Shown: positions 9,807-20,452 of the stretch, piece by piece | Layout: every line of letters starts with the position of its first letter | Position numbering within the stretch: position 1 is the first letter of the stretch | Source of the DNA: Capsaspora owczarzaki ATCC 30864 | Taxonomy: Eukaryota > Opisthokonta > Filasterea | Assembly (NCBI RefSeq): GCF_000151315.2 | Contig: NW_011887293.1 | Coordinates: 1,155,585-1,219,584, forward strand | Direction: 5' to 3' | Length of the DNA: 64,000 nucleotides | Translations under genes and position numbers: made by a program | Notes under the pieces: generated by a model | The model's input: the letters and a program-made list of their open reading frames with translations, nothing else | Databases searched by the model: none | Told to the model about the DNA's origin: nothing

Positions 9807-12716
9807 ATGCTTTCCGCAGCTGGTCGACTGGCGCTGACCACAGCAGCAGCAGCAGCAGCAGCATCTGTTCCTACTGCGACCATGCAGACTGCTGCTTGGC
9901 GGCCGAGGCAGACGGCGCTGCTGTCGCTGCCGCTGCGCCATGTGGCGACTGGCGGGATTGCGCACGCTCGCCAGACACGGGCCACCGCACAACAGCGCAA
10001 ACGCCTGGGTCCAGATGCTACCGTTGCGTCGACCAGCGCCGAGGACGACGCGGCGGCAGCAGACATTGGCGAGGGTGCGTTCGATGCCGCCGAGCTGAAA
10101 CACTTGGCCAAGACCGCCACTGCTAGAGCCGCCAGCAGCAGAGCGCGCTCCCAACCATTGTCCGAGTCTCAAGCCACCAAGGACAAGGCAGATCAGCGCG
10201 AACTGACCCTCGAAGAGCTCGATCGCGAGGACGCATCGGCACTGGAGCAGTTCACTCTGCCGCGAGGTGCACGCGAGCGTAGTGTGGCTGCGCCAAAGTC
10301 AACGCAACCAGCTGGCACCGCCGCAAGTCCCGATGCACAAAGTGCAGAGTCAGCATCGCTAGAGGACGTGTCGTCGTCCCCGGAATCCAAGCCTCGCCCA
10401 AAGTCCGATTTGGTGAGACGCTCGGATCTTCTCAGTTGCCAATCCTCCCCCTTCCGCTCCCTATTTCCTATTGTGCACCTCTCACTCACTTGGAATCATT
10501 GAAATTGTTCGATGGCTCTTTCGCTTGAACCCTTTCCCCCCTCCCTCACTGTTTTTTTTTTTTTGTTTGCGACGTTTGCATCTGGGTTAAATCCGCAACA
10601 GTACGATAACGCTCCGGAGGTGCTCGTTCGCAACCGCATGCGTGTAACTTCGTTCGCCTCGCTTGGATTGCATGCAGGGCTGACGACACATCTGGCCCAG
10701 CGAAAACGCGAGCCGTTTGTGACGCCGACGCCCGTTCAGCGCGCCATTCCACCTCTCATTCTGCGTGCAGCCAAGCATGGCGGTCGTGGGATTATCGCCA
10801 TCAACACGCCTTCCGGATCTGGCAAAACGCTTGCCTACCTCTTGCCACTGCTCTCACAATTGGCTTGGAGCATGACAGAACCACAACAACAACAACAGCA
10901 GCAGCAGCAGCGACCATCGAAGCAACCCAAGCGCAACACTGTCTCCTTCAAGGCAACACCTGGAACATCTAAACCCCTGCCGCCTCGCGATGCCCCGCAC
11001 ATTCTAATTGTCACACCGAACGCTGAGCTGGCTACGCAATTGGAGACTGTGGTTCAAGACTTGTTGCCGCCGGCTCTGCATGCGCTGCCGCTGAAGAGCG
11101 TAGTTCACACCGTCTCGGTTGGCGGAGCGGCCGAGGATGCGTTCGAAGCATTGCAACGTGCGCGACCCATGATTTGCATTGTTCCTGCAGCGCGTCTTGC
11201 GCACATTCTTCCCGGATACAGCATGAGCGAAGTTGGCCACTCGATGCGACACTCTGCCAAAGAGTCGTGGCTCAACATCCAACGGCGCATGAAAGACATT
11301 GGCGCGGGGCTCTACAACCCATGGCACGCCTCGGTAGTCGTGATTGAAGAGGCAACCACCCAGCTCAGCCCCATCGAGCTTCTCCAGCCTCAAGCCAAAC
11401 GTCAAGAGCGCGTAGACAAAGCCCGATCACTGCGAGTCAACAAGTCAGGCCAACCAGAGACTTCAGAACCTGCACGCAACCATGAAGATCAGGCAGCAGA
11501 AAACGCGTCGCGCAAGTCGCGGCGCGGAAACGAACCGCTTGATCCCATGCATTCCTCACCCGCGCAAATTTTTATGCACAAGCTAGCCGAGCGCGTCCAA
11601 CGGTCGAATACACGCGCGCGGGAATTGCGCATGGCTGGTCGCTACCGTGACGGACTTCGATTGCAACGATCTCCCTTGCTTCTTTTGCCCTGCTCGTCAT
11701 TCCCGGCCGAGCTCGCGAACGTTCTGCCTCACTTCAAAGCCGAGCTCGGGTCGCTGATGCTTTTGCGCCTTACCAGAGACATGGCCTATTTGAATGGCAA
11801 GCCCATCTTTTCGTTCAAAGTCAGCCAGCTGACTGAGGCTGCTCGTGTCGCAGCCGAGTTTGCTGCAAGCAATCCGAGCGATATGGATGCTCAGACTCGC
11901 GCCAAGCAGGCTCGATTAGATGCAAAGACCGCGTCGGTGGCTGCACGAGAGGCGCCGTCGGCTGTTGTTGACGCAGACTCGGAAGATGCACGCATCGCAC
12001 CCTTCCCGTTGGCCCGGTCCATTTCGCACGCATATTTGGTGGCTGCAAGCGCCGATGCCAAGTATCAGGCGATTGCCGACATGTGTCTGCACAAGTTTTT
12101 TGATTCTGCCCTGCTGGTGTGCCACCCAGACGCCCCAACCCTGCGAATCTCTGAAGCCTTCAATAACGTCTTCCATGTCCCAACCGTGTCCGCGTCTGGC
12201 CGACTCGGTGTAACTCCAGAGCTCCGGCGCCAGCTCATGGAGCAGATTGAAGGTGGTCAGGTCTCGCTTGTGGTTGAGAAGGTCGATGCGTTGCGTGGCA
12301 TTGCGTTTCCGCCTCAACTGCGCGCAGCAATCATCACCACCCCACTGGCGGGCGATGCCTACCGCACTGTTTGTGGTCGCATGACGCACACCAACCAGGC
12401 AGCCGCCGTGTTGACTGTTTTGGTGCGTGACGAAGTGCCTCAATTCCTGCACACGTTGTCTTCGTTGGGTATTGTTCCCGAGCGAATGCCACTTCCTCCG
12501 CCATTCAAATCCGCTTCGTCCAAGGTGGCGAGCGACGAGGCAGCCACACCAAGTACCGAGACTGCAGCCCAATCGCCGAGCCACGCGGCAGCCACACCGA
12601 GTGCCGAGACGGAATCAAAATCGTCGAGTCAGGAAGCGGGCAAAGCGAAGTCGAATATAGAAGCATCGGTTGCTTCCGCGCGAGGGCGACGATTGTCACG
12701 ACGTGTCAATGTTTGA
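9807..12716 (+). CDS. Divergent mitochondrial DEAD-box-like RNA helicase
   Basis: Two exons, 9807-10412 and 10602-12716, join in phase to 906 residues. The first 60 residues are a mitochondrial presequence (Ala, Arg, Thr and Gln, no acids). The Q motif lies at about 220-248 (FASLGL ... PTPVQ), Walker A at 273-278 (SGSGKT) and motif Ia as TPNAELATQ. Motif II is degenerate: IEEAT at 450-454 where DEAD is expected, keeping one Glu. The C-terminal RecA-like domain is recognisable (LLVCHPDAPTLRISEAF, ALRGIAFPPQLRAAIITTP, YRTVCGRMTHT), but motif VI lacks the normal HRxGR. A polyglutamine run (10883-10910) and charged insertions sit between motifs. It may be related to DDX28/Mrh4, which act in mitoribosome assembly, but that is inference. 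ATPase activity is doubtful; a structural or pseudo-helicase role is possible. Confidence 0.8.
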
Positions 12717-13224
12717 AGTAGCCCAACAACAAACCCCTCGAGCATTTAACAGCCCCAACTCTGTCACTGAATGCACTGCGCTTGTGTGTCGATGCATTGT
12801 TGATTGTTTTTTTTTTTTTTTGGTCGTTCAAAAGAAAACAAGCAATTACTCTGCGCTTCTTTCAACACAAAAAAAAAATCCACCTGCACGTCTAGTTCCC
12901 GCCACATTTGCTTACCGATTGTGAGCATGAAGGCCAACCAACAACCTCGGCGAAAGTTTCGACGGCGGAGGTTTCGAAAAATACACATTGCAAAGAAATT
13001 TTTATCAACTATTTCATCCATGAAGCTGTCATGCTAGGGATCGTTTTTTGTTGCCTTTTCCCCCCTTCTTTTCGCGCTCTGCATTCACAATTTGACAGGT
13101 GCTTCTTTTGGACAGCGCTCAGTTCTGCGTGCGTTTTTTTTTTTTTTGGCTCTTCCTCGGCAGTAGTGTCCCCATTTTCTTCACTCTGCCCAGCCACGCA
13201 TCTGCCGAGCGCACACGTCTCTCA
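12717..13224. other. Intergenic between two plus-strand genes
   Basis: 508 bases holding the helicase-like gene's 3' UTR and the transporter's 5' region, with T-runs at about 12807-12821 and 13136-13147. An in-frame ATG at 13099 would extend the transporter by a Phe-rich stretch encoded by a T-run, which I think is 5' UTR. Confidence 0.4.
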
Positions 13225-14457
13225 ATGCTTGGCGCGTGTCTGTCTGCGCTGCGACGCGTGCGAGTGACACAGGGAAGCCCACTCCTGCGGGTCCTGCTCG
13301 TTGCGGGCGTGTTCACTTACGGTTCGCATTCTGTGCTGACCAACCTGTCAAAGGGGGATGACGGCCGCGTCGCGTACAATGTCGCCTCTGTCGTGCTCAT
13401 GACCGAGCTGTGCAAGCTGCTGATATCGTGCACACTCGCCCTGCTCACTCTGGGCACACGCGGCGTTGTGGGCGAGGTCCGCGCGGGTGCGTTCAAGCCG
13501 CGGTTCTTTCTGCTGCTCTCCGTCCCAGCGTTGTTGTACGCGCTGAACAACAACACGGCGTACTATGCTCAGCAGGCCATGGATCCCGTCTCGTTCATGG
13601 TCTTGTGCAATTTCAAGATTATCACGACGGCCATTCTGTTCCGCCTCATCATGAACCGCTCCTTGTCGCGCAACCAGTGGCTTGCCATGCCAATATTGCT
13701 CTTCTCGAGCATTCTCAATAGCATGGCCGGGCTCGCCAAGCACTCGAGCATTGTGGATGAAAGTGCGCAGGACACCAACATTCTGCTCAAGTCCGCGCTC
13801 TACGTCTCTCCATACGGGCTCATGCTCATGGTCATGTACTGCACCATTTCCGGTTTTGCCGGCGTGTACGCGGAGTACGTGCTCAAGAGTCGAATGCATG
13901 CCTCGCTGCACATGCAGAACATTCCATTGTACCTTTGCGGAGTGGTCATGAATGCGACGGCCTACTTTTGGAGCTCTAGTTCAACGAACGCGGTCATCGA
14001 CGACACTGCACTCCGATTGTCACACAGCGCCACGAGCCTGGTTTGGATGCTTGGACCTTTTGCGCGTCTCTTCGATGGATACAACGGTTGGACTTGGGTG
14101 ATTATTCTCACGCAAGCCGGCAACGGGCTCATTCTCTCGGTGGTCATGAAGCACTCGACCAACATTGTCAAGCTATTCATGATTGCGCTTTCGATGCTGC
14201 TGTCAACGGCCACTTCCATTCTGGCGTTCGATATGTCGTTGTCGTGGGAGTTTGTTCTCGCGTTGGTTCTTGTCTTGTGGGCAATTGCGCTCTACCACAC
14301 TCCAGCGCCCGCTTCGTCAGCAGCGACAATGTCCACCGGACCTGCGCGGCCTGTCGCACACGGCGCGGCCGCAGCATTTGGTGAAAGCGATCAGCAGCGA
14401 TCGTTGCTGCCGTTCGTTCACAAGCAAGGGTACAGCGGCATGCTCAAGCAAGTGTAG
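13225..14457 (+). CDS. SLC35A4: Nucleotide-sugar transporter, SLC35A4-like
   Basis: A multi-pass membrane protein of 410 residues in one exon, expected in the Golgi. About ten hydrophobic segments alternate with short loops. Matching landmarks to human SLC35A4 include NVASVVLMTELCKLLIS, LYALNNNTAYYAQQAMDP, VLCNFKIITTAILFRLIM, YCTISGFAGVYAEYVLKSR, LTQAGNGLILSVVMKHSTNI and a last helix near LVLVLWAIALYHT. The tail is a short Ala/Ser/Pro-rich stretch. SLC35A members exchange nucleotide sugars for the matching nucleoside monophosphate; substrate cannot be read from sequence. Start chosen at 13225 because it precedes the conserved first helix directly. Confidence 0.88.
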   Translation: MLGACLSALRRVRVTQGSPLLRVLLVAGVFTYGSHSVLTNLSKGDDGRVAYNVASVVLMTELCKLLISCTLALLTLGTRGVVGEVRAGAFKPRFFLLLSVPALLYALNNNTAYYAQQAMDPVSFMVLCNFKIITTAILFRLIMNRSLSRNQWLAMPILLFSSILNSMAGLAKHSSIVDESAQDTNILLKSALYVSPYGLMLMVMYCTISGFAGVYAEYVLKSRMHASLHMQNIPLYLCGVVMNATAYFWSSSSTNAVIDDTALRLSHSATSLVWMLGPFARLFDGYNGWTWVIILTQAGNGLILSVVMKHSTNIVKLFMIALSMLLSTATSILAFDMSLSWEFVLALVLVLWAIALYHTPAPASSAATMSTGPARPVAHGAAAAFGESDQQRSLLPFVHKQGYSGMLKQV

Positions 14458-14550
14458 AGGAAGATGGCTTCGTAGCAACGTCTACGAGCTCTAGGAACTA
14501 ACAAAAAAGGGTTTCATGTTTTCTATGCCAAGCTCGATCGTTGTCAAAAT

Positions 14551-14590
14551 GTTCAGTTGTTTCAAATCCAGTTCAGTTGTTTCAAATCCA
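14551..14590. repeat. Tandem duplication of a 20-bp unit
   Basis: The 20-mer GTTCAGTTGTTTCAAATCCA occurs twice back to back, followed by a partial third copy (GTTGAGTTG). It lies just upstream of NOLC1, within its probable promoter or 5' UTR. Confidence 0.95.
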
Positions 14591-14689
14591 GTTGAGTTGC
14601 AATGGATGATCTTGTCGTTTGTAGCAGCAATTCACTCGTTCTTTTTTATTTTTTATTTTTATTTTGCTCAGATCACCACACCTCACATC

Positions 14690-16151
14690 ATGGCATCCAA
14701 GCAAGAGACGGCGTTGCTTTCGATTGTGCTCAATCACGCCAAGCTGAACAAGCTCGAGAAGACTGCCTCCAAGCTCCAGAAGGAGGTCAAGTTCACTCCA
14801 GTGGCCGACGTGGTGCGTACTGAACATGACACAGTTTTGCTTTGTTATGGGACTTTGAAATGGTTTGGGGGAGAGGGGGAAGAGGGGATTGGGAGTGAAG
14901 AGTGAATGGTCGGACTAAGCCATGTGGACTGTGGACTGTGGACTGTGGAGGATGGCACAAGTCACCGAAACAGCGCATCGCACCAACACTCACGAGTCTG
15001 ACTGCACTGTTGTGTGTGCTTGTGCTCTGTGTTGGTTTTCGGGAATTGGGGTGGGTGCGGGGTTGGAACAGCCGACGCTGCAAGCACTGTACGACGATCA
15101 CTTGGCCCACGAGGCCGCGAGCAAGAACAAGAGTGCCAAGAAGACCGCCACCACCACCACGACCACCACGACCACCGCTACCAATGGCAAGAGCAATGGC
15201 AAGAGCAAGACCAGCGCCAACCCGTCGTCGGGATCGGAGGCGGACGAGTCCTCCATGGCCGAGTCTGAGGACGACAAGCTCAAGTCAACCAAGCACGTCT
15301 CACGCAAGCGCGCTCACGAAAGCAGCAGCGAAGACGAGAGCAGTGACAGCAGCAGCAGCAGCAGCAGCAGTGACAGCAGCAGTGACAGCAGCAGTGACAG
15401 CAGCAGTGACAGCAGCAGTGACAGCGAGGAGGAAGAGGAGGTCAAGCCAAAGGCCAAGGCTGTTGAATCCAAGCCCGCTAGCAAGGCTTCCAAGAAGCAA
15501 GAGTCTGATTCTAGCTCAGAGTCAGAATCAGAGTCAAGCAGCTCAAGCTCGAGCTCGTCTGATTCTGATTCGGATTCGGAGGACATGAAGGTGGATTCCA
15601 AATCGGCCCCTGTCAGTCCCGCAGTTGCTAAACACGTTAACAAGCGCATGCGCGTGGACGAGGAGGAAAGCTCGGCACCATCAACACCCGTGCAGACCAA
15701 GTCTGCACCTGGCTCCAAGCGAGTAAGTGTTGTTTCGCTTGCAAGTGTATCCGGGGCCGAGTTTGTTGAAATGGGTTGGTTCTGACTCGCGCATGTTTTG
15801 TCCTGCTCTTTCTCCTTGTCTCAGAACTCGCCCGCTACAAACACACCATTCCGCCGCATCAAGGCCGAGGAAGTCGAAATTGACCATCGTCTGGCCGACA
15901 ACTCGTACGAGGGCAAGGTAGGACGAATTTCGCACAATCTTTTGGCGTTGCGCAAAGAATCGACTTGCTCACACTTCTGCAACAAACAGGCTGGCGCGGC
16001 AGGTGCTTTCGGCGAGCGTGCCAACAACATTCTCAAGTTCACCAAGGGCAAGAGCTTCCGTCACGAGAAGACCAAGAAGAAGCGCGGCGGCTACAAGGGC
16101 GGCTCCATTGATACCAGCAGCGTTCACTCGATCATGTACGATTCGGACTAA
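14690..16151 (+). CDS. NOLC1: Nucleolar phosphoprotein Nopp140 / NOLC1
   Basis: Chaperone of box C/D and H/ACA snoRNPs that shuttles between nucleolus and Cajal bodies. Exons 14690-14812, 15072-15722, 15825-15917, 15990-16151 give 342 residues in phase. The N-terminus (LLSIVLNHAKLNKLEKTASK ... PTLQALYDDHL) matches the LisH-like region. The centre is alternating Lys/Ala and acidic-serine blocks, typical casein kinase 2 targets, partly encoded by an AGC/GAC repeat. The C-terminus is the diagnostic SRP40-type domain: FRRIKAEEVEIDHRLADNSY, GAFGERANNILKFTKGKSFR and HEKTKKKRGGYKGGSID. It is shorter than human NOLC1 (about 700), with fewer acidic repeats. Confidence 0.95.
15321..15425. repeat. AGC/GAC trinucleotide repeat encoding a Ser/Asp tract in NOLC1
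   Basis: A run of AGC codons passes into repeats of GACAGCAGCAGT, encoding serine blocks punctuated by Asp. It lies inside NOLC1 exon 2 and probably varies in length between strains. Confidence 0.9.
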
Positions 16152-16572
16152 TTCTGCAGTGGTTGTGTTGCAGCTCTAGTTTTGTTTTCGGTTGTTCCGA
16201 CGTGTCCTTGCGTATTTGATGTGTTTTTGGTTTGTGATTGTTTGTTTTTGTTTTGTTTTTGTGAGCAAAAGACATGGAAACGTTGTCTTGGCTGCCATTC
16301 TTCCAACGCTGCCCATGACTGATTTTCTCGAGGACGGGGCATATTCCTGGCTGGGTTGAGGATGCAGAGTTCTGACATGCCGAGATGCCGAGTTTCGAAT
16401 CATTCCATTCCTCCTTACAGCATCTCACAATCCATCATTTTCACCTACACCTCACACACACATTCACATTAAGACCACCATCATTACCGTGAGCGCCATT
16501 CATAGATGTTGCCATTGATGCAATGTTGAATCACTCTTTTTTTTTTTTTTTTTTTCTCTTCAATCTTCCCGC
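16152..16572. other. Intergenic NOLC1-PUS7
   Basis: 421 bases with the NOLC1 3' UTR, a T-run at about 16538-16555 and the PUS7 5' leader. Nothing else is visible. Confidence 0.4.
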
Positions 16573-19500
16573 ATGGAACTGGGCGAGGCTGCAGGAGGAG
16601 GACTCCGCCGCGAGCGCGACGCCGACGCATCTGGCCAACCGGCATCATCATCATCATCGTCATCGTCATCGTCGTCAACCTCAGCATCGTCGTCGTCCAG
16701 CAGCGCAGCCACGGCCGGCGATGGTGCGCAACACGCGGCCAAACGCGCGCGGTTGGATGACGGCGGCAGCCGAGAGAACGCGATTGACACGCCAGGAGCA
16801 GGCCGCGGGCGCGGAAGAGGGCGCGACGGCCATCGTGGTGGCAATGGCGGCCCTCATGGGCATCGCGGCGAGGGCGGCAGTCGCGGTGGTCGGGATCGTG
16901 ATCGCAGCAGCAGCAACAGCAACAACAACAACGAGGACGACGAGCCAGGCGCACCGCAGCGCCGCTCGCAAGTCATCCCAACCATCATGTCGTCGGCATC
17001 ATCCTCAGCAGCATCGGCAATAGCGACAAGCTCCACCGCCAAGCCGTGGGGCCGCGTCGCCGATTCCACAGTCAAGCTCATGCCAAAGTCGCTCGCTGCT
17101 GCTGAAGCTGCTGCAACTGCTGCTGCTGCTGCTGCTGCCGAGGCTGCGTCATTCACTTCCGGAGGATCGTCTGGCGGGAGATCACACTCGAGTCGAGGCG
17201 GTGGTGCACCAACCGATGCGGAATCGCTGGCCAAGTTGACCGCGCCCGACGCGCCGCCAGTGACCTTTGTCGGACGTGCTGCTGCGTACCAGGACGAGGA
17301 CGCGGGCATCACAGAGTACCTACACCCGGAGCTGCCGAGTTTCTTTGGCGTCATCAAGCAACGCTACTCTGACTTTATCGTGCACGAGCTCGATCAAACC
17401 GGTCGCGTGGTCCACCTCACGTCGTTCGACGTACCGCTGACCGCTTCCGAGATTGCTGCTGCCGCGAACGCAGAGATCGTGGCGTCCACGGCAGCAGTGC
17501 CCGAGCCCATCGTTCCGTCTGCGGAGGCCGTTGCAGCCGTTTCGCTCTTGCTCACTGCGAGCCAAGTCCAAGCGCTCCAGGCCTTCCTTGCCAACAACAA
17601 TCGAGCCGACTACTATCACTTTGAGCCGCAGGGGGAGATGGACAAGCAGCAGCGCACCGCTTTGCACCAGGCCTTCCGTCAGCACTTTCCCTACTTGACT
17701 CTCGATGGCACATGGGCTGGGGCTCGCGGCACGGCTGGCGCGCCTGCACCCGCGCCTGCCAACCCCCCTCCCACCGCTGACGGCGAGAGTGGCACAGCGA
17801 CGGTCCCCACGTCGACGGTTGGTCCGACCGCCTGTTCCTTCCGAGTAGGGTTTGCACGCGTTGACGACGGAGCGACGTCCAAGCTGGGTGCCGTTCGAGC
17901 CAAGGAACTGTGGGCTCAGGGCGAGTACTGCGAGTTTGTGCTTCTCAAGGAGAACCGAGACACCACCAACTGCATCTACATCATGTCCAAGATTCTCGGC
18001 GTCCGATCGACGGCCTTCTCCTGGGCTGGCACCAAGGACAAGCGCGCCATCACCGTTCAACGTCTGACTGCGCATCGTGTCGATCCCAAAGCGCTCAAAG
18101 CTGCCAATCAAGACCTGCACGGCATGCGTCTTGGCAACTTTACCATCACTTCTCGCCAGCTGCGTCTTGGTGATTTGTCGGGCAACCGCTTTGCCATCAC
18201 CATCCGCGAGCTGGCGGACAAGCCACCCGTCATGTCGAGTGCAGTGGAAGCGTCCGAAGCCGCAGCAGCATCCGCAGCGGTAACAACAGCGACAGAAGAG
18301 TCGGCTTCTGAGGCCAACGAGGACGAATCTGCGGAGGGTGCCACGTCCATGGAGATTGACGGATCCATCGACGAGGCATCCACATCCACGCCAATGGACG
18401 AATCCGCTGAAGACGCGGCCATCGCAACCGAAGAGTCCCTCGAACAAAGCCAACCTGCCGTCTCGATGGCGGAAATGGAAGCGCGTGTTCGCTCGGCGGT
18501 CGAGAGCTTGAAGCGCGACGGATTTATCAACTACTTTGGCCTGCAACGGTTTGGCACAACAGCGGTACCAACGTGCGACATTGGCTTGGCGATTCTCGAG
18601 GGGGATTGGAACCGATGCGTCCAGTTGTTGCTGGAACCGCGGGCTGGCGACGCTCCCGACGTTCACCTTGCGCGCCTTCACTGGGTGCGCTACCGCGACG
18701 CTCGCGCCGCGTTGCAAATCTTCCCGACTGCCTCTACTAATGAACGCGAGCTACTGATTGCCATGCTGCGAATTGGACTGTCAGATCCGGCACGCTGTTT
18801 CCAGTCCCTTCCACGACACACGCAGACCCTGTACATCCATAGCTACCAGAGCAAGATTTGGAACGAGCTTGCCTCCGAGCGTATTCGCCGCTACGGCTAC
18901 AAGGTCGTGGTCGGCGATCTGGTCCAACGCGGAGCACATTCGTCTGGCGCTGATGCCAATGACGAGGATGGCGAGGCTGCCGCTGGCGACGCACCCACCG
19001 CTGGTGGCGACGAAGCATCTGCCCCAGCCGTCTATTCTGGAGCGGGAGCATCGACCTATGAGGCGACCGATGAAGCCGATGCCGCATTCTCGGCACGCAT
19101 GAACGCGTCAGTGACGCTGATTGAAAACGAGGAGCAAGCAGCCAGCTACGACATTTCGGACGTTGTTCTGCCAGTGCCCGGCTATGGCGTGCGCATGCCC
19201 ACGAACGAAATGGGCAGCCGAATGGTTGAGCGTCTTGCCCAAGACAAGCTCACGCTGGCTTCATTCAACCACTCGCATCGTCCAGTCCGTTCATTCGGCG
19301 ACTATCGGCACATCATCACTCGGGCGGCCGAGCTCGAGTTCAAGTTCTACCACTACAACGATTACACCAAGCAGTTTTCGTACACTGACGCCGATCGCCT
19401 GGACAACAAGCCAGAGCCTGAAGACGAGCCCGACGGCAAACTGCTTGCGCTCCAAATCGAGTTCAACCTGCCTTCGTCCGCGTACGCGACCATGGCACTG

Positions 19501-19779
19501 CGCGAGCTGATGAAGATTGCCACCTCTGCGTCGTACCATTCCCAGTACACGCCCAAGGTCAATGCAGCAGCGGTCACGGCGCGATCGGAAGCGTGGCGCA
19601 ACCGTGTTCGTGGCGGATCTGGAGGCGGCCGCGGTCGTGGCGGCTTTGGCGGCGGTCGCGGTGGCGGTCGCGGTGGCGGTCGTGGCGGCGGTCGTGGCGG
19701 CTTTGGCGGCGGTCGTGGAGGCGGTCGTGGAGGCGGTCGTGGAGGCGGCCGAGGAGGAGGCGGTCGTCGTTTTGAGTAG
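16573..19779 (+). CDS. PUS7: tRNA pseudouridine synthase, TruD/PUS7 family, with RGG tail
   Basis: Isomerises uridine to pseudouridine, classically at tRNA position 13 and in other RNAs. Intronless, 1068 residues. Residues 1-240 are low complexity (Ser runs, Gly/Arg/His). The TruD fold starts near FFGVIKQRYSDFIVHELDQT. Key blocks are FVLLKENRDT, the catalytic AGTKDKRA with Asp489, HGMRLGNFTI, LSGNRFAITIREL and INYFGLQRFGT. Long acidic or Ala-rich insertions, at about 555-635 and 790-850, interrupt the fold as in other eukaryotic PUS7 proteins. The last 60 residues are RGG/GGRGG repeats, an RNA-binding tail not found on human PUS7 as far as I recall. Start is the first ATG after a T-run; disordered N-termini make starts uncertain. 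Confidence 0.94.
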   Translation: MELGEAAGGGLRRERDADASGQPASSSSSSSSSSSTSASSSSSSAATAGDGAQHAAKRARLDDGGSRENAIDTPGAGRGRGRGRDGHRGGNGGPHGHRGEGGSRGGRDRDRSSSNSNNNNEDDEPGAPQRRSQVIPTIMSSASSSAASAIATSSTAKPWGRVADSTVKLMPKSLAAAEAAATAAAAAAAEAASFTSGGSSGGRSHSSRGGGAPTDAESLAKLTAPDAPPVTFVGRAAAYQDEDAGITEYLHPELPSFFGVIKQRYSDFIVHELDQTGRVVHLTSFDVPLTASEIAAAANAEIVASTAAVPEPIVPSAEAVAAVSLLLTASQVQALQAFLANNNRADYYHFEPQGEMDKQQRTALHQAFRQHFPYLTLDGTWAGARGTAGAPAPAPANPPPTADGESGTATVPTSTVGPTACSFRVGFARVDDGATSKLGAVRAKELWAQGEYCEFVLLKENRDTTNCIYIMSKILGVRSTAFSWAGTKDKRAITVQRLTAHRVDPKALKAANQDLHGMRLGNFTITSRQLRLGDLSGNRFAITIRELADKPPVMSSAVEASEAAAASAAVTTATEESASEANEDESAEGATSMEIDGSIDEASTSTPMDESAEDAAIATEESLEQSQPAVSMAEMEARVRSAVESLKRDGFINYFGLQRFGTTAVPTCDIGLAILEGDWNRCVQLLLEPRAGDAPDVHLARLHWVRYRDARAALQIFPTASTNERELLIAMLRIGLSDPARCFQSLPRHTQTLYIHSYQSKIWNELASERIRRYGYKVVVGDLVQRGAHSSGADANDEDGEAAAGDAPTAGGDEASAPAVYSGAGASTYEATDEADAAFSARMNASVTLIENEEQAASYDISDVVLPVPGYGVRMPTNEMGSRMVERLAQDKLTLASFNHSHRPVRSFGDYRHIITRAAELEFKFYHYNDYTKQFSYTDADRLDNKPEPEDEPDGKLLALQIEFNLPSSAYATMALRELMKIATSASYHSQYTPKVNAAAVTARSEAWRNRVRGGSGGGRGRGGFGGGRGGGRGGGRGGGRGGFGGGRGGGRGGGRGGGRGGGGRRFE
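19611..19773. repeat. GGC/CGT-rich repeat encoding the RGG tail of PUS7
   Basis: Repeated GGCGGTCGTGGCGG-like units of 9-12 bases code for GGRGG repeats at the C-terminus of PUS7. Confidence 0.9.
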
Positions 19780-20406
19780 TTTGACCATTTCCCAAACCAA
19801 AAACGCGCTTTGCACTCGTCGAGTGATTTTCGCACCGATTGTTTTTTGATTTCGTGACATCACTCCACCAAGCTGCAATAAACACATTCAACCCATTCAA
19901 CCTTGTAGTCATCACCCGTCTGAGTTTGCCAATATGCAAGCGACAATGACGCCAGCAATCATCACAAGGGATTTTTTGTTTTTGTTCGTTTCTCACACCG
20001 GATCGTTTTTTTGTTTCCCTGCTTTCCGTTTATTCCACTTGAATCTGTCTGCTGTTGATTGGCGTTACGCAGCCATCCTCCCCCACTGCCACTGCGCGTC
20101 ATCATCGCCAAATCACTTCCATTCCATTTTGACTGATCCAATTCAAGGTTCGCCCAATCTTTTTTTTTTTTTTTTTTTTTTTTTTGGGTTTTTGAATCAT
20201 CATTTTTTTTTTTTTTGTGGTTATTCTTTTTTTTTTTTTTCTGTTGTCTCTGCTTTTCCCCCTTCTTCCCTCCTTTTTTGATTTGTTTTGCACCTCCTCT
20301 GTGAACTTGAAGCAGAGGCGCGCGGGGGTGTTTCAAGTAGCAGTGCGGCTGCGTCAAGGGCCAACCCTCTTTTACTCGTTGCCGAAACCAAAAAAGCAAC
20401 GAAGCA

Positions 20407-20452
<46 letters not shown>

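Noticed and set aside
13099-13224. Upstream in-frame ATG that would lengthen the SLC35A4-like protein
   Set aside because: The added residues come from a T-run (Phe stretch) and no relative has such an extension.
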